Positions 9,525 to 17,150 of a stretch of 64,000 bases of DNA are shown here, piece by piece. This DNA comes from Psychrobacter immobilis (GTDB taxonomy: Bacteria; Pseudomonadota; Gammaproteobacteria; Pseudomonadales; Moraxellaceae). Position 1 is the first letter of the stretch. Every line of letters begins with the position of its first letter. The notes below the pieces were generated by a model. The model made no database searches and had not been told where the DNA came from. It saw only the letters and a list, made by a program, of their open reading frames with translations. The stretch is taken from assembly GCF_904846235.1 (NCBI RefSeq), contig NZ_CAJGZN010000009.1:62001-126000 (forward strand), given 5' to 3'. The position numbers and the translations under genes were made by a program.

Positions 9525-9884
9525 ATGTCAAATATCGATCAGTCTTTACAAGAGTTAATGCAAGTTGATGGCGCTATGGGTACCTGTATTGTCGACTATA
9601 TGTCAGGCATGGTACTAGGCATGGCTGGTGGCGGCGTCGATTTAGAGCTTGCTGGTGCGGGTAACTCGCAAGTGGTCAAAGCCAAAATGGCGACGATGGA
9701 ATCATTAGGTATCAAAGGTGATATCGATGATATCTTGATTACTCTAGAATCACAGATTCATATCATTCGCCCATCAGCGCATAACGAAGGTTTGTTTTTG
9801 TACTTGGTACTCGATAAAGCCAAATCAAACCTAGCTTTGGCGCGCCGTAAAGTACAAGGCATCGAAGCTAAGCTTGAAGTATAA
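9525..9884 (+). CDS. Roadblock/LC7 domain protein (first copy in BLUF-GTPase operon)
   Basis: A 119-residue single-domain cytosolic protein. The pattern (TCIVDYMSGMVLGMAGGG, then a central helix, then ILITLESQIHIIRP and GLFLYLVLDKAKSNLALAR) matches the alpha/beta Roadblock/LC7 fold. Family members such as MglB dimerise and act as GTPase-activating or regulatory partners of Ras-like GTPases. That role fits because a GTPase gene lies two genes downstream in the same direction. The ATG start has an excellent GAGGAAAG site. It is separated by 148 bases from the BLUF gene, so processing or an internal promoter is possible. Only about one residue in five is shared with the second Roadblock protein by eye, suggesting distinct roles. 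Confidence 0.85.
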   Translation: MSNIDQSLQELMQVDGAMGTCIVDYMSGMVLGMAGGGVDLELAGAGNSQVVKAKMATMESLGIKGDIDDILITLESQIHIIRPSAHNEGLFLYLVLDKAKSNLALARRKVQGIEAKLEV

Positions 9885-10032
9885 ATAAGCTAAAATCACG
9901 CTTCTTATTATTGAGTCATTGCTATTGCTGCCACTTTAAAGAGCGATGACTCAATACTCACCCCTTAATTATCAGTAGCTATCGTCATCATTGAACAAGC
10001 TACTTTATATGCCTTATTTAAGTGAGGGCAAC

Positions 10033-10779
10033 ATGAAATGTATTGCGTATGTCAGTAGAACCACAGCCAATGAGCGCGGTATCAATCTGCCTGCCGGTTT
10101 GTCAAACATCGTACAGATATCTCGCAAACGCAATACAGCCGCGCAAATCACAGGTGTTCTATCCTATCGCCGAGGCCAGTACGTGCAAGTGCTAGAAGGG
10201 CCGGCTATCGAGATCGATGACTTGATGAAAAAGGTATTGGCTGATCCTAGGCATAACGATATATGGGTGTTTGTCGACGAAAAAGTGACGAAGCGTAGCT
10301 TCGATAAGTGGAGGGTCAGTATCTTTGATTTTATCGATCAAGGCCCTATTTTTAAGACATTTATTGAAGACCATCAACAGACATTAGATGCTTTTACGTT
10401 TGAGCAAAAAGCACGTCTGCAAGATTTTATCAATTTAGGCAATAACAATGCCATAGCGACTCATTATTACGATGGCAAATATCTAAAACTGCTGGCATGG
10501 CCTGACCTTAATCGGACCAGTCAACCGCAGCTGATCATGAATCTTTGCGTCAAATTGACCAAAAACCCTTATCCTTTTGATAGTTTAGTCGCGAGTGATG
10601 AGTTTGGGACTTATGATCAGGTCACTGATATTATCAAAGATTTTGAGTCATTAGGGATACTGACGGTGACCGAGCCTGCGCCCAGTGCTGTGTCAGAGCC
10701 GGCCAAACCACAAGATATACCAGCAAAAAAACCGAGCAGGTTTTATGGTGCGATTAAAAGATTTTTAGGAATGGGGTAA
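10033..10779 (+). CDS. BLUF-domain blue-light receptor with C-terminal effector region
   Basis: A BLUF (blue light using FAD) domain fills residues 1-100: IAYVSRT at the start, ISRKRNTAAQITGVLSY, YVQVLEGP, DPRHNDIWV and RSFDKWRVS. The photochemical residues are present: Tyr6, Asn34 and Gln52, with Trp93 in the strand that carries Trp104 in AppA. The Asn-Gln spacing of 18 equals that of AppA, while a 4-residue insert lies between Tyr and Asn. Residues 105-215 form an unrecognised helical region, possibly winged-helix-like near 180-215, then a Pro/Ala linker and a basic C-terminal tail. No EAL, GGDEF or cyclase domain is attached. ATG 10033 is preferred over an upstream TTG because GAGG precedes it. 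The stop is 3 bases from the GTPase start. Confidence 0.88.
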   Translation: MKCIAYVSRTTANERGINLPAGLSNIVQISRKRNTAAQITGVLSYRRGQYVQVLEGPAIEIDDLMKKVLADPRHNDIWVFVDEKVTKRSFDKWRVSIFDFIDQGPIFKTFIEDHQQTLDAFTFEQKARLQDFINLGNNNAIATHYYDGKYLKLLAWPDLNRTSQPQLIMNLCVKLTKNPYPFDSLVASDEFGTYDQVTDIIKDFESLGILTVTEPAPSAVSEPAKPQDIPAKKPSRFYGAIKRFLGMG

Positions 10780-10782
10780 GCA

Positions 10783-11316
10783 GTGGACTATCAGAAGCTA
10801 GCGATAATCGGAGAAGTAGGTGCCGGAAAAACTCGGCTGGTCAAGACTTTAAGCGAGATAAGTCCTCTTGAAACTGAAGCCAAGTCTAGTATCGATATAG
10901 GCAAGGAATATACGACTGTCGGTATCGACTATGGACGTATCACCTTAGCCGATGATATGGCATTAGGTATTTATGGAGTGCCAGGTCAAGAGCGTTATTC
11001 TTTTTTGTGGGAGTTTGTCAATCGCTCTTTGTGGGGTCTGCTTATTTTGATTAAGTATGGCGACATCCCTGACTATAATAACTTGGACAAACTGCTGACT
11101 TTTTTTGCACCAGAAAAAAACCAAACCACTTGTATCGTAGGAGTGACCCACTGTGAGGACGCCGACCCTGCAAGCCTAGCGGCGCTAGGACAAGAGGTTA
11201 GAGCGGTACTCATGCATCATAATGTAGTCGCGCCTATTATCAATGCCGACCCTAGAAGCCGAGAGTCCGCTATTGGTCTATTGCAGCTATTTAATACTCT
11301 TAATAATGAACAGTAA
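10783..11316 (+). CDS. Ras-like small GTPase (MglA/COG2229 type)
   Basis: A 177-residue P-loop GTPase. G1 is GEVGAGKT at residues 10-17, followed by a switch I region with TTVGIDYG. G3 is [13 protein letters not shown] near 66-78, using the VPGQ form typical of the MglA/COG2229 group instead of DTAGQ. G4 is the divergent THCED at 122-126 in place of NKxD. No prenylation motif or transmembrane segment is present. It starts at GTG 3 bases after the BLUF stop and its stop overlaps the next start (TAATG), so co-translation with both neighbours is very likely. The Roadblock neighbours are the natural regulators, and the BLUF protein is a plausible light input. The cellular process controlled is unknown. 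Confidence 0.88.
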   Translation: MDYQKLAIIGEVGAGKTRLVKTLSEISPLETEAKSSIDIGKEYTTVGIDYGRITLADDMALGIYGVPGQERYSFLWEFVNRSLWGLLILIKYGDIPDYNNLDKLLTFFAPEKNQTTCIVGVTHCEDADPASLAALGQEVRAVLMHHNVVAPIINADPRSRESAIGLLQLFNTLNNEQ

Positions 11317-11729
11317 TGTTAGATACGATTATGATAAATGAAAACTCCCAAGCAAAAGCGGTGCTCTCAAGCTGTATCAAAGAGCTTTGTGAAGCCAATA
11401 GAGAAATTGCGCTCGTGACTTTGTGTACCACTGATGGCTTTCCCATTAGTTGTTTTTCGATAAACGAGCTGAGCAATCAAGCAGATAAGTTTGCGGCGAT
11501 GAGTAGCACGCTTTCAGCACTCAGCGATTCGTCTGCTAGCCAAATGCAGCAAGGAGAGTGTGAGATCACTATCGTGGAGGCGACGTCGGGTAATATGCTG
11601 TTTGTAAAAACAGACTACCTGAGTAAGCCTTGCGTGCTGACTGTGGTTGCCAAAAACAAGATGACGTTAGCCGAAGCCAGATATAAGACAAAAAGACTCG
11701 CCAATGAGATAACGGCTATCAGCGCATAA
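11316..11729 (+). CDS. Roadblock/LC7 domain protein (second copy)
   Basis: A 137-residue protein with the Roadblock/LC7 pattern: EIALVTLCTTDGFPIS, a central ADKFAAMSSTLSALSDSSA helix, then ECEITIVEATSGNMLFVKT and CVLTVVAKNKMTLAEARYKT. The start ATG shares one base with the GTPase stop, a tight coupling that suggests a stoichiometric partner of the GTPase. An in-frame ATG five codons later is an alternative start. The serine-rich central helix (SSTLSALSDSSAS) is typical of MglB-like proteins. It is the last gene before a strong terminator. Confidence 0.85.
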   Translation: MLDTIMINENSQAKAVLSSCIKELCEANREIALVTLCTTDGFPISCFSINELSNQADKFAAMSSTLSALSDSSASQMQQGECEITIVEATSGNMLFVKTDYLSKPCVLTVVAKNKMTLAEARYKTKRLANEITAISA

Positions 11730-11757
11730 AGCGACTCAAGATAGCCTCTAAGCTTAT

Positions 11758-11799
11758 AAAAAGCGCTGACTGGATATGATATTTAGTCAGCGCTTTTTT
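11758..11799 (+). terminator. Terminator of the BLUF-GTPase-Roadblock operon
   Basis: AAAAGCGCTGAC pairs with GTCAGCGCTTTT around a 16-nt loop and is followed by a T-run, about 30 bases after the last stop. It defines the operon end. Confidence 0.9.
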
Positions 11800-12238
11800 A
11801 TTAGCTGGTATAAGCGAAGTACCATAAGTTAGGTGCTATACTCGATAAACAAATATTATCAGCATGGCTATAATCAATACTCATAGGCGGCTTATATAAG
11901 CTGTATTGCCAATCACGATATAAAATCAATACCGAAAAAAGGAAGCGCCATCATGGAAAGGTTTCAAGAAAATTGCCATGCGTGCTGAAAAACGGATGAG
12001 TCGTTTGCTGCTCATATCTATTTAGCAGCGACGATTATCCATTTACGGTAATTGTCAACATACCCTAGTAAAAATAACTGCTAACAAAATAATTCACCAC
12101 CGAACTATCGTTATGATTAAAATAACGCAAGACAAGATGTCGCTCGACTACAATTGAACGATTGGTAAACATTACTCAACCACTTATACCGACTTAAATA
12201 ATAAAAACGATTGAAACAACCATGATAAAGGGTGCGAC
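11800..12238. other. Noncoding region upstream of the Gcr-family gene
   Basis: About 440 bases without a convincing gene. A short open stretch near 11953 (ATGGAAAGGTTTCAAG) stops quickly. A weak promoter-like AT-rich zone precedes 12239. No repeats or RNA genes recognised. Confidence 0.35.
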
Positions 12239-14683
12239 GTGTCAGAATTAAAACGCATTTTACAACAGATTACCGCCTTGAGCGACGTGCCAGATCCTGC
12301 GGTACTCAAACGCTTGATTGATGAGCTACGAGTCAGTGATAAAGAACCTGCATTGGCCAACGAAAAAATTCAATCCCTTATTGATATCATACATCAGCAT
12401 CCAGAATATGGTGATGGGCTGTCTAGTTTTGTGCTAAAACTGATTATCCAATATCGACAAATCGCGCTGTATACCGACACTGGTATCATGTCCGATCAAG
12501 GGTTCTTTAACAGTTTACGCCGTTTGATTGGCCATCGGTTTTTACCATTATTACCACAAGATGACTCTGTCGTTGAACTGGTGAGCTACTTATTTAATAA
12601 GCGCTCTGATGAACGCTGGCTTGCCAATATCGAAAAGGAAAAATGGGACAAACTGGTTGAGCTGGTTCGCGTAGAAGAGAAACATTTAAACCTAGTCGCT
12701 ACCGCAAAAAACAGTATTTTAAATGCTATTATCATTTTGTCTTACCGCATCAGCGGTATCGGCTTGCATCCTGATTTGATGGAGGCCTATCCGCAGATAC
12801 TGAACTATTCCGCGTCTTTTGTTGCACAAAATCAAGAAGCCGTACTCTTCGTCAATCAATATCGTCAAGCACATGAGCTTGATACCTTGACAGATATTAC
12901 GCCCGAGCAAGCAGTCGATCCCGCACCCCTATTGGTTATGCTGGAACAGTGCGAAGATATCGTCGCTACCGTACGCAAGCGGATTTATAAAACTGGTATC
13001 TCTATTCGTTTGACTAATATGATGCTGCGTCTAGATCAAAGCTTGCAGCGTATGCGGATTTTGACTGAGCTGGTCACAGACGATAATCAAAAGCGAGATC
13101 GCGCTGTTATCGAACTGATACAGGCGCTCATCACTACAGCCAATCAGCGCTATAGTATTGGTTATTTGATTGATAACAATACTAAACTGCTCTCTCGAAA
13201 AGTCACAGAAAATGCCAGCCGCGTCGGTGAGCATTATATTAGTACCGATAAAGCTGGCTATCAAAAGATGCTCAAAAAAGCCTCTATCGGTGGCTTTATC
13301 ATTGCATTTATGGCAACTATAAAAATACTGGCGTACCACTTAGCGCTCGCACCCATGGGTCGCGCGTTCATCAACAGTATGATCTATGGGTTGGGTTTCG
13401 TATTTATTCATGTTATTCGCGGCACAGTCGCGACCAAGCAGCCAGCCATGACCGCAGCTGCGATTGCCTCTACCATTTCTGAAGGCTCTGGTAAAAAATC
13501 GCATCAGTTGACTAAGCTATCAGAATTGGTCGTCGATATCTTGCGTACCCAGTTTATCGCTATCATGGGTAACGTCATGTTAGCCGTACCCGTCGCTTTG
13601 ATTATATCTTTTGCTTGGTTGCAATATACTGGCGCGCCAATGATCGACACCGAAAAAGCAGGACACTTGCTACATGATCTCGACCCGTTCCACTCATTAG
13701 CACTGCCCCATGCTGCCATTGCTGGGGTTTATCTGTTCTTATCTGGTTTGATTGCCGGCTACTACGACAACTTGGCAGTTTATAACAACGTAGGCGCACG
13801 TATACAACGTCACAGATTGTTGAAATACATATTGCCTAGCTCATGGCTTCAGCGTTTAGGCGGTTTTATAGAAGCCAACTTGGGCGCTATCATGGGTAAT
13901 TTCTTATTCGGGGTGTTCTTAGGTAGTACCGCGACTATCGGCTATATCTTTGGCCTACCAATTGATATTCGTCACATTGCCTTTGCTTCAGCAAACTTGG
14001 CACACGGACTATTCAATATATCTGCTGATGACATCAGTTGGAGCCTCATCCTAATTTCTATACTTGGCGTGGCCCTTATTGGTCTCGTCAACTTAATCGT
14101 TAGCTTTTCACTGGCGCTGTTTGTCGCCCTACGTTCTAAAGAAGTTCGCTTTTTTGAATGGAGTCGCCTCACAAAACTGGTGTTTGGCCATATTATTAGC
14201 CATCCGTCTGACTTTTTCTGGCCACGTGATAAGCCAATGAAATATGCGCGTATCGATAGTCAGGGTCACATGATATTTGATGATACTTCCGCACAAAAAA
14301 ATGGTAAATCTATACCAAGTAATTATGTGGTAAGGCGTTTGTCTGATGTCAGAATCCTGCCTGAATCTAAACACGCTGATGCTCAACATTCACAGACCAA
14401 CACCGACATCAACTATGAAAAGCAGCCGACAGATGAGCATACGCAGCCGTATAACTCTCCTGAAAAAGTAATGGATCTGGATGATGGTTTAGTCGATGAC
14501 GAACTAAACAGCGTTCCTTATACCGATGATATTCAATACGATAAGGCCACCAAAACGATAAGTGCGATTGATAACGATGTTGTTAGTGATGAGCCACACC
14601 ATACTGACTCTGATGACAAGCAGACTGGTGACGCAAAAACACCTTTACCAAAACCTAAAAAACCACCAAAGCTGCCTAGTTAA
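12239..14683 (+). CDS. Gcr/'SpecificRecomb'-family multi-pass membrane protein
   Basis: An 814-residue protein matching the family usually annotated as site-specific recombinase (Gcr type). It has a soluble helical N-terminal half (about 1-340). A hydrophobic region with several membrane segments follows at about 345-655, including GFIIAFMATIKILAYHLALA, AIAGVYLFLSGLIAGYYDN, GNFLFGVFLGSTATIGYIFG and ILISILGVALIGLVNLIVSF. A charged Asp-rich tail (about 690-800) ends in PLPKPKKPPKLPS. No serine- or tyrosine-recombinase catalytic motif is visible, so the recombinase name is doubtful; a membrane role looks more likely. The start is GTG, supported by a good match of the first residues to a cytosolic helix. 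A terminator overlaps its stop. Confidence 0.8.
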   Translation: MSELKRILQQITALSDVPDPAVLKRLIDELRVSDKEPALANEKIQSLIDIIHQHPEYGDGLSSFVLKLIIQYRQIALYTDTGIMSDQGFFNSLRRLIGHRFLPLLPQDDSVVELVSYLFNKRSDERWLANIEKEKWDKLVELVRVEEKHLNLVATAKNSILNAIIILSYRISGIGLHPDLMEAYPQILNYSASFVAQNQEAVLFVNQYRQAHELDTLTDITPEQAVDPAPLLVMLEQCEDIVATVRKRIYKTGISIRLTNMMLRLDQSLQRMRILTELVTDDNQKRDRAVIELIQALITTANQRYSIGYLIDNNTKLLSRKVTENASRVGEHYISTDKAGYQKMLKKASIGGFIIAFMATIKILAYHLALAPMGRAFINSMIYGLGFVFIHVIRGTVATKQPAMTAAAIASTISEGSGKKSHQLTKLSELVVDILRTQFIAIMGNVMLAVPVALIISFAWLQYTGAPMIDTEKAGHLLHDLDPFHSLALPHAAIAGVYLFLSGLIAGYYDNLAVYNNVGARIQRHRLLKYILPSSWLQRLGGFIEANLGAIMGNFLFGVFLGSTATIGYIFGLPIDIRHIAFASANLAHGLFNISADDISWSLILISILGVALIGLVNLIVSFSLALFVALRSKEVRFFEWSRLTKLVFGHIISHPSDFFWPRDKPMKYARIDSQGHMIFDDTSAQKNGKSIPSNYVVRRLSDVRILPESKHADAQHSQTNTDINYEKQPTDEHTQPYNSPEKVMDLDDGLVDDELNSVPYTDDIQYDKATKTISAIDNDVVSDEPHHTDSDDKQTGDAKTPLPKPKKPPKLPS

Positions 14684-14706
14684 ATAGGTAGTTGCGGTGG
14701 GTTTTT
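14663..14706 (+). terminator. Terminator overlapping the end of the Gcr-family gene
   Basis: CCACC pairs with GGTGG and, inside, CTGCCTA pairs with TAGGTAG (one G-T wobble), with T5 following. The 5' arm lies within the last codons of the gene. Confidence 0.65.
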
Positions 14707-14822
14707 GCTCGATCAATCGTTGATATTAAAGTTATTTGTCATAACGTCCGTTATGGGAAGAAGAGCGGTTCCCTAGTTAGGGTTTGGCTGTAGTCCAAAC
14801 TCTTTCAATAGGTATAGCTGTT

Positions 14823-15356
14823 CTAATTGATGACACGGCCTAGTTTATCTACATCAGCGGCCATTTTAGGTATGCGATGTTCACCTTCCATTTTACTCAC
14901 CATCTCTTTCGCCGTTGTAATGTTTATACCAATACTGGTGACATATAGAGGGCGCTTACTTATCCCTCGCCAAACAGCATAGTCTTCTGTAATGTCATAA
15001 AAATGATTTTTAGCGATACCGATGATTGGCTTTTTATTAGCTAGGTTATCATACAGATATTTGCCTAATCCTGCTTTGCCAACACTATCCAGAAATACAT
15101 AGCCGTCTATGATAATTACATCAAAAGGCTCTTTGATTTGGTTGATCAAGGCCAGTAAGCAAGGCATTTCTCGTTTATAGAACTGACCTGACTCATAAGG
15201 CGCAACATTATTTACGTTGACAGTATGCTCACTTAATATCTCATTAATCTCTATACCTTGAAAACGTATGCCCGCTACTTTAGCGCTGTCCAGCTTTTGT
15301 ACCACGTCTGTTTGATAATGCACATCTAATATTAAAAATATCAATTTAGCCCTCAT
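14823..15356 (-). CDS. Endonuclease V family protein
   Basis: Endonuclease V nicks DNA or RNA one base 3' of deoxyinosine/inosine. At 177 residues this homologue is short (E. coli Nfi is about 223). Family marks are visible: Asp11 in LDVHYQ, the PYESGQFYKRE wedge/Glu63 block, Asp84 in VIIIDG, GIAKNHF with Lys116, and a C-terminal HRIPKMAADVDKLGR like the RLPEP...AD segment. The metal-binding Asp/Glu/Asp set is intact. The usual HGxxHPRxxG loop is replaced by YVFLDSVGKAGLGKYL, so substrate choice may differ. It starts four bases after the stop of the upstream unknown gene and has no ribosome site of its own, so the pair is probably translationally coupled. Confidence 0.8.
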   Translation of the reverse strand: MRAKLIFLILDVHYQTDVVQKLDSAKVAGIRFQGIEINEILSEHTVNVNNVAPYESGQFYKREMPCLLALINQIKEPFDVIIIDGYVFLDSVGKAGLGKYLYDNLANKKPIIGIAKNHFYDITEDYAVWRGISKRPLYVTSIGINITTAKEMVSKMEGEHRIPKMAADVDKLGRVIN

Positions 15357-15360
15357 AGAT

Positions 15361-16341
15361 CTATTTATAGATAATCAATTTAAAGTTATTACTATATTTT
15401 TTCAGCTGCTCAATTTTTTGAGGTAGTACCTCACTTTCTTTGATACGTAGCTCCTTTAAACTACTAAACTCTTCTTTATCATTAAATATTTCTAAATTAT
15501 GAAGTCCGTTTAATCCAGTGATGTACATAAACTCCACGTGTATAAAGCTATTGTTCTTTGCCCATTTATCAAACAAATCTTCTGCAACATCTTCGCTTAT
15601 CTTCAAACGTATGAATGTATCAAATGTAAAATTTTGATAATTTTCTATCAGCTCATATATCTCTGGAACAGGGATGGGGCAATCAAGGTAGTTTCTTGAG
15701 TGAATAATATCATCTATAGCTGTAAAACGTTTTATACGATTTAATTTTGGGATATATGTAATATCTATATCTTCAAGCCGATTGGTTTCTTTACAAGTTT
15801 TACTATAACCAAAATTTATATCATCTCTACTATTTCTATAGTAGAATCCTGATTGATCATATTCGTATCGAAGTTCAAACATGGATGGCTCATGGGGTTT
15901 TGTCTTCCACATAATTTGATTTTCTGTTTCGCCATTTTCAATGGTATAGACCTCTCTATCGCATATACCTTCGTTGAAGGTATATGACATACCTTGATAT
16001 AAATTACCTTGATAAAATTGCGGTATTGTTCCACAACCATACTCGTCTTCATCTTCATTACAAAACCCTGAAGAGTCTATTTGAATAGGTGAAGATAGCC
16101 CTATCTGACACGGTGAGACATACGGTTTAACAATCTCTCCGTTTTTAACTTCATAAGCTTCAAGTTGATGGTCAGGTTTATCAAAGAAGATAATGCCTGT
16201 GTATAGCTTGTCGCGCTGATACCATTTACCCTTCTGATACCATTTACCCTTCTGATACCATTTACCGTTACTTTTATTTAACAATGTTGATTTCAATCGT
16301 TGCATATTACTCATGTTAATCTTTTCTGAAAGAGGAGTCAT
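15361..16341 (-). CDS. Unknown protein with triplicated KWYQ repeat, paired with endonuclease V gene
   Basis: A 326-residue protein I do not recognise. No signal peptide or membrane segment is visible. Residues 27-45 hold a tandem GKWYQK repeat (three copies), encoded by three near-identical 18-base units. The middle (about 85-200) is rich in Tyr, Cys, Gly and acidic residues, with CNEDEDEYGCG. The C-terminal third reads as alternating helices and strands with Leu-rich spacing (LNGLHNLEIFND, FSSLKELRI), faintly like an irregular repeat domain. The start is uncertain: ATG 16341 and ATG 16314 both lack a good ribosome site. AT-rich codon use sets it apart from the neighbouring core genes. It lies four bases upstream of the endonuclease V gene. 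Confidence 0.65.
   Translation of the reverse strand: MTPLSEKINMSNMQRLKSTLLNKSNGKWYQKGKWYQKGKWYQRDKLYTGIIFFDKPDHQLEAYEVKNGEIVKPYVSPCQIGLSSPIQIDSSGFCNEDEDEYGCGTIPQFYQGNLYQGMSYTFNEGICDREVYTIENGETENQIMWKTKPHEPSMFELRYEYDQSGFYYRNSRDDINFGYSKTCKETNRLEDIDITYIPKLNRIKRFTAIDDIIHSRNYLDCPIPVPEIYELIENYQNFTFDTFIRLKISEDVAEDLFDKWAKNNSFIHVEFMYITGLNGLHNLEIFNDKEEFSSLKELRIKESEVLPQKIEQLKKYSNNFKLIIYK
16207..16266 (-). repeat. Three tandem 18-base units inside the unknown gene
   Basis: The unit TGATACCATTTACCCTTC (plus strand) occurs in three near-identical consecutive copies, encoding GKWYQK on the minus strand. The copies differ at their edges only. An 18-base period keeps the frame, so copy number could change by slippage without breaking the gene. 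Confidence 0.85.
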
Positions 16342-16397
16342 TAATCGTGCTAGTAGAAGCGATAATGCTAGAAGGATTCATTTTAAAATATACCTAC

Positions 16398-16430
16398 ACC
16401 GAACCAATCAGGTTCCTTCACTGGTTCGGT
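16398..16430. repeat. Inverted repeat with nested alternative hairpin
   Basis: ACCGAACCA at 16398-16406 and TGGTTCGGT at 16422-16430 form a perfect 9-bp stem. Inside, GAACC (16401-16405) can instead pair with GGTTC (16411-16415). There is no T-run. It lies between the MerR gene and the KWYQ-repeat gene and may be a leader structure, operator or recombination scar. Confidence 0.5.
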
Positions 16431-16554
16431 CCCCTAGTGAGGACTTGAATGCTAAGCTGCGGGCTAATGTTATCAACGTTTTAAATCGCTGAAATATTCA
16501 CAGTGTACTTCATGGTGTACTTAACATACATATTCTATTCATGATCGGTGCGAT

Positions 16555-17001
16555 TCAGGTTAAGCAGAGCTGCGCCGCTATTCGCTTTTCCCATTCAGAT
16601 TTAGAAATGAAGCCGATATTGTCTGACTTTATTTCTTCTAGAATAATATAATAAGCACTAAGCCGGTTAATAGTATTGATGATCTCAGTTTTTTGACGTT
16701 TCGCTTCAGTAAGTTTTTTGGAAATAGTAATTAAATCTTTATCAATATTGAGAGTGCCATTGAAATGATCATTTAGGTGTCTTTTAAATTCATTAAGAGT
16801 AAAACCGATAGCTTGTGCGCCTTTAATCATTTTAATACGCTCAATACATTCAGGATGAAATTCAGTGTATAGGCGTGATCCTGCTTGGCGTTTTCGAGAT
16901 TTCAGTAACCCCATCTCATCGTAATGACGAATAGTATCTTTGGTTGTGTTAGCTTGGGCTGCTAAAGCTCCTATTAATAAGAATGATGTATCAGATTCCA
17001 T
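16555..17001 (-). CDS. MerR-family transcriptional regulator
   Basis: A 148-residue DNA-binding protein. The N-terminal winged helix-turn-helix is clear: FLLIGALAAQANTTKDTIRHYDEMGLL, then RLYTEFHPECIERIKMIKGAQAIGFTLNEFKRHL. A coiled-coil dimerisation helix follows at about 85-125. No C-terminal cysteine pair typical of metal sensors is present, so its signal is unknown. The frame extends upstream, but ATG 17001 is the likely start because the conserved domain begins there and AAGG precedes it. No efflux or oxidoreductase gene adjoins it, so its target may be itself or the minus-strand genes downstream (KWYQ-repeat and endonuclease V). Confidence 0.85.
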   Translation of the reverse strand: MESDTSFLLIGALAAQANTTKDTIRHYDEMGLLKSRKRQAGSRLYTEFHPECIERIKMIKGAQAIGFTLNEFKRHLNDHFNGTLNIDKDLITISKKLTEAKRQKTEIINTINRLSAYYIILEEIKSDNIGFISKSEWEKRIAAQLCLT

Positions 17002-17150
17002 ACCATATACCTTAAAAATATAATTTTTATCTAGTTTTAAATAATTATACCTAAATAGAACCAGTAAGAACTGATTTCTGACATCCAACGTCATAAACTC
17101 TGTTGTGGGAACATGATCGGTGCGCTATACAGGCACCGAACTGTTGGATA

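Noticed and set aside
9991..10032. Upstream TTG start for the BLUF gene
   Set aside because: ATG 10033 is preceded by GAGG and the conserved domain begins there.
14750..14810. Possible tRNA or attachment site near GGTTTGGCTGTAGTCCAAAC
   Set aside because: Only one short hairpin forms; no cloverleaf, anticodon arm or T-loop is present.
16207..16266. KWYQ units as a CRISPR-like or MORN repeat array
   Set aside because: No spacers separate the units, so it is not CRISPR, and the MORN consensus (YxGxxxxGxxxG) does not fit.
17002..17094. N-terminal extension of the MerR protein
   Set aside because: The extra 31 residues do not resemble MerR proteins, and ATG 17001 has an AAGG site.
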